Shown piece after piece: positions 32,774 to 45,182 of a stretch of 64,000 nucleotides of DNA. The stretch lies in the NCBI GenBank assembly GCA_024220505.1, contig JAKZZE010000028.1:124001-188000 (forward strand), written 5' to 3'. The stretch comes from Rhizopus arrhizus. Lineage: Eukaryota; Mucoromycota; Mucoromycetes; Mucorales; Rhizopodaceae. The notes under the pieces are model-generated. The model saw only the letters and a program-made list of their open reading frames with translations. It did no database searches and was not told the origin of the DNA. How positions within the stretch are numbered: the first letter of the stretch is position 1; every line of letters begins with the position of its first letter. A program made the translations under genes and the position numbers.

Positions 32774-35700
32774 TTATTGTGAAGACCAAAAACCAGTTGG
32801 AAGTAAATTCAATGAAGATAATATTTCATCGTGTGAATCGGTATTACTTGTTGTCTTTATCTCTTTGATTCCTTTCAACCAGTTTGATTTATGTCCCGCA
32901 TCATAAATATCCTCAAGTACTTGACCAAATGTTCCATTATTCTTGTATTCAATGTATTTTTTGTATAAAGTCAATGCCTATGTTATCCAATAAAAGAATA
33001 ATTAAAGCGTGTTTTCATCTTGGCAATAAACTTACTGTCTTTGAATCCTCAATACTATCGTGTGTTTCCAATTGAATATCCTGATTTAATAAATGCCATG
33101 CCAAAAATCTCAAAGATATTTTACGCTGTCGGTTACGAATATGATAGATATCCACAGTGTCAATGATTTGCTCGGGTGGAACCAACAGGTCTGATAAGAA
33201 AATCAGTCCTTGTTCTTTTACACAAATCACTTACTAATAATCCTAAAATCCTTGTTCAAGCCGTGTCCAATAAATATACAACCTAAATCTACAAGTAACC
33301 GTAGCTTTTTATAAGCTACTTTTAATGGCACAAGCGTCCGTCTGGATCTTGTCGCGTCAAGATCACTTGCCACGATACCACTAAACTCTGTCAGGTAATC
33401 CACCACAGGTTCAGTAGTAGAGATATAATCATCAATGAACGGCACTCCTTCCTTTGGTCCATCATCTCCTCTTAGCACGCTCACACGAGCCAAGGTCAGT
33501 GTGCTCGGACGAATCAATGATTTCGTACCGTCACTGCGAATCTCGGTTTCTTCTTGCTCAAGTGCTACAAACTCGGCATCAATCGCTACCAGCATGCCCT
33601 TCTTTGGCATTTCTTCTGTCGAAAGAACCTCATGACGTGGATCTGGATTAGGCTCACTTGCGATCGAGAGATCTTTAAAGAGCAGTGAGTAATCTGTCTC
33701 AGACGGCAGCACGGACAGATCCAGCAACTTGTCTAAATTGACGCGCTTGTATTGAATCACCGCTGGTGTTTTCCATGTGCCCTTGAATGAAAGTACTTCT
33801 TCTGGACGAATCTTGTGTACTAAAAAGTCATTGAATAAATACCAAGGTGTTTTTGAATCAGGTTCCAAATCTGACTCAGGCACTATTCACAATGTCAGCA
33901 TACGTTTTTTATTTATTTATTTTTTTAACAAACCTTTTATTTGAGCCACCAGATGAGGTAAATCTTCATCTGCTTGTATTTGAAGAATAGTAGCTGAAAG
34001 TTCATAGATCGCACATTTCTCTGGTGATTCTTTGAATTCTGGGGGTATCTCTTTTCCAGCAGGTAGTGCCTTGATCACAAGCTCACAGTTATTGATACGA
34101 ATACCAAGTCTATGTACAAGTTATTATTGATATTTCTTTGTTTTTACATGTATTACCTTTCTGGCAACCAAGAAGTTAAAGCAGGTAATGCTTCTTCATT
34201 GGCTTGTTCACTATCAGCCGCTTCTGGCGTCGAAGGGCTTTTTGGATTATTGTTGTTATTGTTGGGTCCGTTCTGTCTCCAAACGGCGGCCTCATCACTA
34301 TTAGCTGCTCCTGAATTGATAAGCAGTATACCGGGCAATCCACAAATGACTTTTTTAGTTGCAGTGGGCTGATACTGACGGCAATTAGCACACCATGCCT
34401 TTGTCTGTGTTTCTCTGTACATGCTTGCTTTTAATATACTCGCAAACGTTCTTTTTCTTGACTTTCTATCATTCTTTTATCCTATTCAGCATCATCTACA
34501 TACACGTTGAACTCAATTACCTTTTTAGGATACAGCAAATCCACTACGAATGGATATGTCATCCTAGACACCTGATTCAAGCAATTACCACATCGACTCT
34601 GACTCACAGTCTGAAGCCCAAACAATTGCTGCATGGTCGAAGGGATATCCAACCGCTCTGTTTCTCCACTGGGCACCTGAACAATCTTTCGGATCAGCGG
34701 CTTGAAGATCAAGGGATTTCCCGCAGGCACATTTGCCTCTTGATGCACTTGCTCCATCATGAACCTTGTGAAATTCTGCATGAGCAGCGAGTAAGACAAG
34801 CCTCGGGTCGGTGTCTCGGGTTCAAAGAGTCCTAAAGCATTGGCTTGGGGTATCGTGCTAAAGGCGCGCAAGAAATTTGTCGCTTGACAATTCTGTCCCT
34901 TCGAATCCTCCAGCATCCGAAAGAGGAAGCCAAGTTCACAGAGCAAGCAGTTGTCCTTGGGACATGAGGTCTTGATATGTGATTTGGCCACCATCCTTAA
35001 GGGTGTCATAAAGTAGAGCATCTGCAAAAACGAATTACAGTACGAGTTTCGGATATGGGTCTCTAGACCGCCATAGCGCGTTGAATTATAATAGCCAAAA
35101 TCAAAATCGTCCACACCAAATTTGCTATACTGGATCTCGACACGCTGATAGTATCGAGGCATCATGACAACCGCGGGATCGGTCATGTGGAGATCACCCA
35201 CGGACGAAGACCGTCGACCGGAGTGAAGGACAGGATCCGTGTCCAAAAGGCCATGGTTGGACTGAAGCAACTCTCGTTCCTGCTCTGATCTGAACTTGGG
35301 CACTGATCGTTTGGTCATCATCTTTTTCTTTCGGGGTACCTGGTTTCGATGCAGGTTGCCCGGATTGGGTGCGTAGCCTACGAAATCAATGGTCTTTATG
35401 TTTTTCAGAATGTCTTCATCAAGAAGAGCGGGTCGATGTCCGACTTCATATACGGTCGTATTTGGCCAGACAGAGAGGAGCTGATCTGTATAATACGGCA
35501 TGCCGACCGCAGACAGGGAAGCGTCCTCGGTAAAGGAGGTTGGCTGAGGTTGTGCAATGTCTGGAGGAACGAGGGGTAGAGAATAAGGGTTCACATCAAA
35601 GTCTTCTCGATCGGCATATTGAAAGACCATGCTGTTGCCATCCCCGATGGCAATGGTCTGTGCAGAGCTTGAGATATCGATGGCGGTGATATAGCTTGAT

Positions 35701-36695
35701 GTCTGCACTTGATGAAATTGGGCTGGCATGCCATAGGATCCCATCGTGAGACTCGATACATCACACATCTGAAATTGTCCTGTCTGAGACGCGACCAGGC
35801 AGGTCGTGCTCAGCGTTGGATGCATCTTTAAAAACATGGGCCCACTCGGGAAGGGAATGGGCGCAAGTGTCCGGACGGCCATCCGGATGTCGTAAATCTT
35901 CACCAGCGGATCCATGATGAGCGAGCCTTGCCTAGACAGTCGGGATCAATTAACCGCAAATGACAATTCATTTTTACCTTTGAGAAAAACCACAGGTCAG
36001 CAGCAGATTGCCAGACACATCCAGATCAGATAAGGTGGCCGTATGTGCCTGTACACGCTGCTCTACCTTCATCGTCCTCGGATCTCTCAAGGTCACTTCG
36101 CCCAACAGCGAACCTGCACAAATCGCCCGAGGCATGCTTTTCAAGACCACAATGTTTGACACGCCCTTGATCGCTCGTGTGACTACGCCTCGAGCTGTGC
36201 TGATGACCAGCATGTCTTCCTGCTGGCCGGCGACTAATAGCTCACCGTTAGTGAGCGTGGTGGAAGTCATACAGTGTAAATCTTGTGTTTGCTCGTTACT
36301 AAGCTATCTCTTTTAGTATAGGCAAATGTTTTCGTTCGGTCACATTTACCTAATGTTCCACTTCACAAGCCCTCGACGATCTCGCATCTGTATACTTTTT
36401 GGACTTAGACTGATAATACCTCTGTCTGTCACACGTATTTGTCGTACTTGCTGGTCTTTATGCATTTTGAAAGACGTATAGCGTGAAAGACCTTTTCCAT
36501 AATAAGATACAACTCTTCCCTAAATTATTCATTATTGCATAACTGAAAAGTGCTGGTTCTTTTTTTTTTTCTTACGGAATCGTTGCCAACCCATAAGAGT
36601 TCATGGTAAGGATCCCAACATAAAGCAGAAACAGGTGAAACTTTGTTTAAATTGGTATCGCAAACTTGTTGAACCTCAATCCACTGACTTTCCAT
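32774..36695 (-). CDS. PAN2: PAN2, catalytic subunit of the Pan2-Pan3 deadenylase
   Basis: Start MESQWIEVQQVCDTN at 36695. Domains in order: WD40 propeller (LCWDPYHELLWVGNDS, ICAGSLLGEVTLRDPRTMKV); Pan3-binding linker (IKTIDFVGYAPNPGNLHRNQ); and the inactive ubiquitin-protease-like fold, where the usual Cys is Asn (RNSYCNSFLQMLYFMTPL). The RNase T/DEDD exonuclease has catalytic acids in MLVAIDAEFVALE, GHGLNKDF and HDSIEDSKT. It ends LNLLPTGFWSSQ. Roughly 1,100 residues in about ten exons, most of the coding mass in the 1.4-kb exon ending near 35915. It trims poly(A) tails in the cytoplasm with Pan3. Confidence 0.96.
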
Positions 36696-38087
36696 AGAAT
36701 GTTAAAGTGAGTTGGTGTAATAATAATAATAATAAAAAAAAAACCAGATACAGTAATTTACCCCCCCCCACTTTAGGCTGTGTGTGAGAGTGAGAGAGAC
36801 ACTTTAAAAATTTTCGGAACCGATTTTTTAAATCCAGACATCTTTATCAGTCAAAATGTTCAATTGAAGTGGATTAAAAACATTACTCCTTATGTTGTAC
36901 TCTTGTTATCGTCTCTATTGCTTTGACATGTTCATATTATCGTTTATCACAGTGATTTGTACGTTCATATTTGGTATTAGAAAATATCATGTATCAACTA
37001 TTGCTGATTGCTCAAAGGAAACATCCAAGACATAATGCATTTTATTATGCTGCAGTAGTATACTGATGTAGACGTAAAGTATTGCATAGTAAAACAATCT
37101 TATTCTATAAGATATACAGATGACTTCTTTTGGCTTATTCAAATGAGAGCAATTATTGTCAATATAGATCACTACTACATTCAAAAGACCAAGAAAAGTG
37201 CTGTTACCAATCCCCCGTTTTAATTTTAAAGTAAACCTCTTTAACCAAGATGCCATAAAACCTTGCATCAGCTGAATGTATCTAGAGCTCCCAAAAAATG
37301 TCCATCCTGACACAGATTAACATCAGGCCTGTTGAACATTCAATTGCATCCAAAAGGCGAATATTTGTGCATCAAAAGCCGCTTTTGGTACCTAGGCATC
37401 TTGTACATGCATTTTTTGCACTCTAAGAAATTGTTTGAAAATAAATACAGACCAACTACGACCAATTGTATACTGGAGAGTGAATGAATGCTTTCAGTGT
37501 ATAGAATTGGATGATTAACAAAGGTCTTTGAAAAAGGAGGATTGAGTACCAGACATTTTTCATTAGGGTACTTTTTTTAAAATTGTACTGATATATTAAT
37601 AGCCTTGCTTCTTTCTGTATCATGTTCGTTGACAAAGGTCTCATAAGGCATGCTTTTACGTCTATAAACAGATGTTAAAAGTATTATATTCCCTTTAGAA
37701 ATCTTAACTTTAGAATTCTTTTGATTGAATACCAAACCATATCTTATGCCTATTGCAGAAAAGGTATTAGTTGGATAGTATGTATTCTCAGTAGAACATA
37801 TAGTACAATTATAAATTCCATCTTATATTTGACGCTTTTAAAATTAATCAAAAAGATAACATGCCTTATGTCTTTATAATAATCAAAAAGATAAAAAACC
37901 ACTGATCTTGAATGCTTTGAAGCAGTTGTTGTGTGTGCTGTAGCTTTGAACTTTTTCCAACACCGCTATTTAAACTCAGAAGACTCATCCCTACGCCCTT
38001 CCTAGGTGGACAGTGCTGGGCAAAAGAAAGTGGGGAGTGATGGGCGCCTACTCCAAGAAACCTTCTCTTTCACTTTGATTAGATAAT
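36696..38087. other. Promoter-containing intergenic region
   Basis: About 1.4 kb between the divergent PAN2 and eL39 genes. A (TAA)n run is near 36718-36736 and a C run near 36763. No coding exon was recognised. The last 150 bases before eL39 are T/C-rich, as expected for a ribosomal-protein promoter, but no specific site can be named. Confidence 0.5.
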
Positions 38088-38354
38088 ATGGTAACCTATC
38101 ACAATATATCAAAGATGGATGGATGGATGGATTAATTTGTGTATGATAGCCTTCTCAAAAGTCATTCATCACCAAGGTCAAGCTCGGCAAGGCCAAGAAG
38201 CAAAACCGTCCTTTGCCTCACTGGTTCCGCCTCAAGACTGACACCAAGATTCGGTAAATTGAAAGATGAATGAATGGTTTATAAGAGACTTGACATGTTT
38301 TATAGTTGGAATGCTAAGAGACGTAACTGGCGTCACACCAAGTTGAACATTTAA
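38088..38354 (+). CDS. RPL39: 60S ribosomal protein eL39
   Basis: Three exons: 38088-38090, 38150-38253 and 38306-38354, giving 51 residues, the normal length. The first exon is the ATG alone; the second reads [18 protein letters not shown] then [17 protein letters not shown], and the last [15 protein letters not shown], matching eukaryotic eL39 along its whole length. It lines the exit tunnel of the large subunit. Intron 1 contains a short GGAT tetranucleotide repeat near 38113-38131. It is too short for standard open-frame listings, so it is easily missed. Confidence 0.95.
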
Positions 38355-38590
38355 ACAAGATTCATTTTTACTATTTGGGAAGGATTTTATATAAATTTTC
38401 TACTTGTAATTAAAAACAGTTTAAACAGCAAATCAAAACGTAAAGCACACACACCTACATCTACAATCTTGTCGACATTCTTTTTTTTTTTTTTAAATCA
38501 TTTTTATTTTTTGGAGTGGTTACGTATTCTTTTTATAACAAAAGGAAGATGAGATGGTGTTTTATCAATATTTTTTATTATTTCAATGAT

Positions 38591-39081
<491 letters not shown>

Positions 39082-42043
39082 AATTAATGTATAAACCGCA
39101 GTAAAATAAAATAAAATAAAAGAAAGGGAGAAAAAGAAAGTGAACGTTGGTCGCATAAATATAGAATTATTTGCATGTGATCAGCCCATATGATGTACTA
39201 TTAAAACTCCCTTAACGCACCCTCTTTTTTAAAGGGCATCTCACCTAACAAATACTCGCTACTAACTTGAATGCCTATCAATAATGACTCGTGTTCTGAT
39301 GAAGCAGAGATTGAATTTCTTATTCAATCTGCTTAGCAATCCTGATATTTACTAAAAAAGTCAATGACATGTAAATTTTAAAATGGTCCAAGTAAGCTAT
39401 AACTAAACAATTGCCGAATACTTCAAATCAATGGTTAACAAAAAAAAAAAAAAAAGACATTAGAAAACAATACGATTTGTTACTTGTTGATTTGAATAAA
39501 GTATAATAGTTTATAATAAAATAAGAGAAGATACTTTTATAATCTAGTATCTTTCCATCATCACATCCAAACCCAAGTCTATTTCTAATCGAGCCAACAG
39601 AGAATTGTATGTCCAAAAGAAATATGATTGTAGCTTGAAGAGGCTTAGACAAGAAGGAAACATTCTCTACTGTAATTCATCTTTATTTCAGATTAAAGTA
39701 TTTCTGCAGGGTCCTTTATCAGGCGCAGTCATTTTGTCATCAATAAACAAACTTGCACCTTAACCACTGTATCCATCTTACTATGAAAGTAACTATCAAA
39801 AATCACTATCAATCGCTTGCTGTGTTCATCCCTTTACTCGGCTTTAGTATTTTATTGATGAGGAAATAGTAAACAGAGATACATGCTCTAATAGAACTTA
39901 CTTTGATACCGCAGTCAATCACTTTGTTTTTGACTCTTTTTTAAACAAAGACATGAATTGTAGCAGAGCTTTAAAAAAAATTTTTTTTTCCTTTTCATTT
40001 TATAATAAAATAAATATCATGTACGCACCGGAGAGAAATTTCAGAATCATCCATCCCCCATACACTATTGTACATTGTTCTTCTGACATTGGTCATTTTG
40101 TCCTAGTATTTATCGAGAAGTAAAATACCCACTGGTAAGTCTCAATGCCATATTTTAGTTTCTTAGTAGGTAAAGAGCCAACTAACCCCGTGATCGGGAA
40201 GCTAACTTGAGATCAAACTTGGACACTTTCAACTTGTGGGTATTTAAATGTCTGCCTTTTATTGAATAATAACGTCTTCAAGTGGTATAAAAAATAACTT
40301 TTTGATATGCACCATGAATAAATAATGAATTATCTAAACAGTTTTAACTTTGACTTTTTGCAAAAGAAAAAAATTACAATAGTAAAATATGAATACAGAG
40401 ACTTAAATATGTCACTATAACAATAGCTTTTGTTGATCAATTTTTGAATTAAATATAACTAAATGTATTGTCTGTTTTATTCAAGATCTTGATTGAATAT
40501 TTTCTTCTTTTCTTTTTAATACTTTAGATAAATTTACAAGAGCGTTAGTTGAATGTCTTTTGGGTAGCATGTGCTGTTATTGAATAGATTGTATTCCGCA
40601 CAATAAATTATTCAAAAATACAAGAAAATAGATTATCCTAGGTTCAATAAATAAGAGTAATGACTGCATTAAGAGAATATCAATCAAATATGTATTATTT
40701 ACAATTCAATCATTCACTTGAACCTAGTCATTCTATATCGTATCACTCACTATTCTCACAGCCAACTTGATCTTTGCTCGATTTGTTCTCTAGACTCATA
40801 CCAACGATCGTATGAAATCAATTTATGCTTCCGAGATTTATCTGAAGAAATAGCCAGTGCCTTGAATATGACAATACAAACTGTACCTTATTTCACTATT
40901 GTTTAAAGAACCTTGAAAATGATTTACATCTGCCAATCATTTGGTTGTCACTATGAAATCTATCTTAATTACGTTGGGATTAATAAAAAAGAAAAGAACT
41001 CGTTAGTGACACACTGGTTTAATTCATACATTTTTTTTTTTCCTTACAAGACACATAAACTGAATCCCATCTTTATTTTTTGTCATTCTTTTTTCTCCTT
41101 TTATTCGATACCAACTGCAAACAACTTATCGAGAATACAGAATCTACATGGAAACAAGGGCATGTTTTGACACTTGTTTATAAACAAGAACACTTTATTT
41201 GTTCTTAGTGCCTAAAGTCAAAAGAACTCAATCATCATTAAATATAAATTCAAATTGTTTATTTGCGCTTGAAACAGTTTAAATAATCAGATAGGAATCA
41301 ATGTTTGATATATGTCAACTTTGATTTGAGATGAAAATAGTATTACTTACTTGATATCTCGATTAAAAATTAAAAATAACGAGAGAAGTAATACTACAAA
41401 TAAAAGCATCATGTAAATTTTATGTTGATATAAATACAAACATTGAGTAAATAGAAAATAAAGCCACAGACATAACACATGATCAAATATGAAATGAAGT
41501 ACTTCTACATTAATGAGGACAAGTATTCCAATCCACGCTGCTATTATCAAAATGCTGTAATACATAATTCTTTGTCAATCTAATTGCTCTATTCTTTACT
41601 CATTCGCATTCTGTGCTTGCTTTATTTGAACAAGTCTTCCTAGGGTTTGGCCTATATAAAATGATGATTTAAGAAAGGAGAGCCCAAGTAAACATGAATA
41701 AAGTGTAGATATATTATACTCTATGTAACTTGTTTACAAAATGTGTTGTTCATGCACAACATGATTTGATACTTTCTATCCAAGTTTGTACACATCTTCA
41801 CTTCTTTCATGCTTCATCCCAGTATTTTCTCTTTCTTTTATTACATTTTTTGAACACCACTCAACAAATTAAAATAAAAGCGTAGTGTACTTGATTATTT
41901 ATTCCTTCTCCTTGATTCAATCCAAGGTACATCATGTGAACATATTAAGAAATTAAAAAAAGGTGAAAGGCTTGTAATGTTTTCAAAATAAAAACCTGGA
42001 ATTTTGTTCTCGTTTGCCTTTCTTTTCTGCAAAAGAAAAAAAA
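39082..42043. other. AT-rich gene-poor region with possible transposase fragment
   Basis: Nearly 3 kb with no full gene. At 40812-40905 a short frame contains DLSEEIASALNMTIQTV, which looks like a transposase-type helix-turn-helix followed by a stop. The match is short and could be chance. A pair of 10-base inverted segments (aaatacccac near 40127 and its complement near 40237) is also present. Other frames show no features. Confidence 0.4.
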
Positions 42044-43159
42044 ATGTCTACTATAAACGACTTGCCAAATGAAGTGCTGTCAAAAATATTTAGTCTGCTA
42101 TATTATGCAGATAACTACAAATGCATATTAGTGAATCGAAGGTTCTATTCAATTGCAGTACTCGAAATGTGGGAATCGATTATGATATATGGATATGAAA
42201 ATGATAAGACTGCCAGATGCTTAGGTTTATCTTGCATTAGAATACGAGAAAGAGTTAAACGTCTTACGCTATACTATGAACTCCATCACCATCAGATTAT
42301 CTGTATTTTATCCTATTTGCCTAACTTGGAACATCTCGAGTTATTCAGTACACCCAGTCTTGTTGAGCAAGATTTCTTGCAAATCCCAAAGTACTGCAAA
42401 CATCTTGAAAGCCTCGTATTATCAAGATTAGAAGTATCAAATCAGTCACTCCTTTCTTTTGATCAATGCCATCTACTGAAAAGGCTTAGATTTACTCGGT
42501 GTCGATATATGACGTCCGATGCTCTCACTCCTTTTATCGGCCTACCTATTGAAAGCTTGACAATCAATGAATGTGATTGGATAAGATCCACCAACACAGC
42601 TCTCCATATACGCTTATTCTCCAATCTGATACAACTTGATGTTGACTTTAATATTTTCGACTTAGCTAAATTCCTCCTCATTATTACAGTAGACGATGCA
42701 GGCATGCCGTATTTGCCACGTTTGCAGTACCTTAGCATGTGCTCAAGAACGCGTCAAGGAGATGATTCGGATACAGCCATTATTTCATTTTTAAAGACAC
42801 ATCCGCGTATACGCTACCTGAAACTAAGATTCAATCAAATTTCGAATATTGTATTTGATGCTATTATCCGGTACCTTCCTGATCTCGAAACGTTTATTGT
42901 AGGCTACCCCATTACAACGATTGTAGACGACCCCATTTTTATGATTGTAGCCAGACCCATTCCAACGTCAGCAAAGAGTGTTCGTAAGATTATATATCAC
43001 TGTCCCAAATTATTATACGTAGAGATACAGGAAATTCAATCTACTAGGTATGATTTTCCAGAGGTTCATCATCGGGTTCACCATCGTAGGTTAATACTGC
43101 GTTATAGTGACTTAAAACGTATACGAGCAAACCAGTATACAAATATAATTAACAATTGA
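42044..43159 (+). CDS. F-box/LRR protein, copy 1
   Basis: Single exon, 371 residues starting MSTINDLPNEVLSKIFSLLY; the first ATG at 42044 fits the F-box start. The F-box (LPNEVLSKIFSLLYYADNYK, CILVNRRFYSIAVLEMWES) is followed by leucine-rich repeat-like strands: LPNLEHLELFS, HLESLVLSRLEVSNQSLL, LLKRLRFTRCR, LPRLQYLSMCS and LPDLETFIVGY. Such proteins select substrates for SCF ubiquitin ligase through their repeats. It has a paralogue with the same exon structure about 1.06 kb downstream. Confidence 0.83.
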   Translation: MSTINDLPNEVLSKIFSLLYYADNYKCILVNRRFYSIAVLEMWESIMIYGYENDKTARCLGLSCIRIRERVKRLTLYYELHHHQIICILSYLPNLEHLELFSTPSLVEQDFLQIPKYCKHLESLVLSRLEVSNQSLLSFDQCHLLKRLRFTRCRYMTSDALTPFIGLPIESLTINECDWIRSTNTALHIRLFSNLIQLDVDFNIFDLAKFLLIITVDDAGMPYLPRLQYLSMCSRTRQGDDSDTAIISFLKTHPRIRYLKLRFNQISNIVFDAIIRYLPDLETFIVGYPITTIVDDPIFMIVARPIPTSAKSVRKIIYHCPKLLYVEIQEIQSTRYDFPEVHHRVHHRRLILRYSDLKRIRANQYTNIINN

Positions 43160-44219
43160 ATAAAGCAATGATTTTTTTTTTGGTATAAGTTTTAAACATG
43201 TATTTGATTTTATCAAGTGCACACTCAATGCGATTGGTTTGACTTGAATTATTCTAACGAATAGCCCATATTGCAAAAAACATGTTGGCTTTTGAAATAC
43301 TTGGCTATGATTTCAGATATTCACATTTTCACAGCGTAGTAAAACAAAGTTTATCTTCTGGCTCTTGACTCAAGTATGATCAGTTTTTGCAACCAAATTT
43401 CCTTGGTTTAGTAAACGGAGCTTAATTTCTAGCACAAATGTACATTCTTATGTCTCATTGTTTAGCAACTGACTAGCCTTTTGCTATTTCCTACTATTTT
43501 CAGTGTCATGTTAATTTAGTTGAATTAACATTTATATGTTTTAACAGAAAAAAAAAAAAGGAAAAAAGAAAACACAACTTGATTGATAAGCTACAGCATC
43601 GCTAAAGAAATCTACAGACAGTTCTGCGTCTACTTTCATTTTTCTTCCCTTCTCTCTTTTACAGTTCCTTAGACCAGAACTCTGATGACTTGGAAAATGA
43701 TAGTCGACATAATTTTGCATTCGAGCTATAAAAATCAGACTTGAGTGTCAGCATTCTCTTTTACTTTTTCTTTTATAAAATACTAGCTATGTTAGTAATA
43801 TTAAACTTGCTCGGCAAGCGATAAATTGATCAATGCTGTTTATGAACAAAATGCTTTACCTGACCTCGGTATCTGTCTTGTGGGAAAAAATTTCGGAAAA
43901 TATTCAAAATATCTGTACAGTTTACAAACAATTTGAAATCGACAAAGCATGAATCAGAAGCAGCGTCAAGCTGATAAATATTTGCATCTTGCCTGTTAAA
44001 GATGAAAAGATTCGTATCTTTTTTTTTTCCTGTTAACAATTTCGTGTCTCTAGCTGAATCCCTTTTCCTTTTTTTACTCGGGGTATGTCATTTGCAATTG
44101 CTTGTATGGAATTTTTACTCAGAAATATTGATAGCTTGAAAAATGAAAATTGACCGTGTAACTCTTAAGACACAAAAATCGCGCCTCATCTATATCGTTC
44201 TTCTTTTTATTAAAACCAA
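43160..44219. other. Intergenic spacer between tandem F-box genes
   Basis: AT-rich spacer of 1.06 kb; no gene. A 13-base A run lies near 43547 and a T run near 44020. The last 150 bases must contain the promoter of the second copy. Confidence 0.45.
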
Positions 44220-45182
44220 ATGTCGAATATAAATGATTTGCCCACAGAAATTATGTTAAAGATATTGAGTCTACTAAAGAAGCAAGACAATTATCGGTGT
44301 CTGTTTGTGAATAGATATTTTTATTCAGCCTCAGTACTCGACTTGTGGAAAGTGGTTCAAATCCAATCAAGAGAAAAATTTGAACAGTGTATTTATGGAT
44401 TGAATAGCTCCAAACTTCATATTGGAAATATCATCATGCACCTCAGTATTGAGTATGATATGAAAGACAAAGAGCTCTTGACCGTTTTACCACTGATACC
44501 TAATTTGGAAACACTTTATTTATTGAATGGCACTTTGCTTACGGACAAGAGCATCACTCAAGTTCCAAATTGTTGTAAGCAACTCAAAGGGTTCAAGATA
44601 GATGATTCAAGCATATCAGATCAGTCAACTCATTTTCTCGCTCAGTGTCATCGATTAGAAAAACTTTATATCAGTCGTTGCCACAATTTGTCACCCAACG
44701 CTTTACATTTTTTTATTAATTTACCCATTAGAAAACTAACAATCAAGGACTGTAGCTTGATAACAGCAAGCGAAACAGTCCTGGACATTCGTTCAATGAC
44801 TCTTCTGACAGATCTGGCCATACATGTCGACAGTGACAGATTGTATGAAGTCATCGGTTGCCTTACTGTAGATGATAAGGGCATATCGTACCTTCCACAT
44901 CTACAACAAGTTTCTATATATGCTATCATGCCAGAACTAATTTATCGTGATGTTCCCATTATTCCGTTTTTGAAAGCACATTCACAGATACACCACTTGG
45001 CTTTGTTCAATACTGGAATTACAGATGAGGCAATCAAAAGCATGGACTTTGATCTCCCAAACCTAAGAACTTTTTGTATAGAGGAGTTTCCAGGACTCTC
45101 AGTAGAGAGTGCATGTCATATTTTATACTGTTGCCCTAAGCTATACAAATTAGAATACACGGAATTAAGACCTCCTACTTAG
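44220..45182 (+). CDS. F-box/LRR protein, copy 2
   Basis: Single exon, 320 residues starting MSNINDLPTEIMLKILSLLK. The F-box region (KQDNYRCLFVNRYFYSASVL) matches copy 1 at many positions: INDLP, the DNY...VNR.FYS block and VL..W. The repeat region has LPLIPNLETLYLLNG, CCKQLKGFKIDDSSISDQST, CHRLEKLYISRCHNLS, LPHLQQVSIYA and LPNLRTFCIEEF. It is shorter than copy 1 at the C-terminus. A local duplication of an intronless ancestor is the simplest explanation. Confidence 0.83.
   Translation: MSNINDLPTEIMLKILSLLKKQDNYRCLFVNRYFYSASVLDLWKVVQIQSREKFEQCIYGLNSSKLHIGNIIMHLSIEYDMKDKELLTVLPLIPNLETLYLLNGTLLTDKSITQVPNCCKQLKGFKIDDSSISDQSTHFLAQCHRLEKLYISRCHNLSPNALHFFINLPIRKLTIKDCSLITASETVLDIRSMTLLTDLAIHVDSDRLYEVIGCLTVDDKGISYLPHLQQVSIYAIMPELIYRDVPIIPFLKAHSQIHHLALFNTGITDEAIKSMDFDLPNLRTFCIEEFPGLSVESACHILYCCPKLYKLEYTELRPPT

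Noticed and set aside
34395..34835. Plus-strand frame of 146 codons
   Set aside because: Antisense to the well-supported PAN2 ubiquitin-protease-like domain and without family features.
40127..40246. Ten-base inverted segments that could be MITE ends
   Set aside because: Similarity does not extend beyond the ten bases and no target duplication is visible.
44345..44365. tRNA B-box-like sequence (ggttcaaatcc)
   Set aside because: It lies inside the second F-box/LRR coding sequence and no cloverleaf or A-box partner is present.
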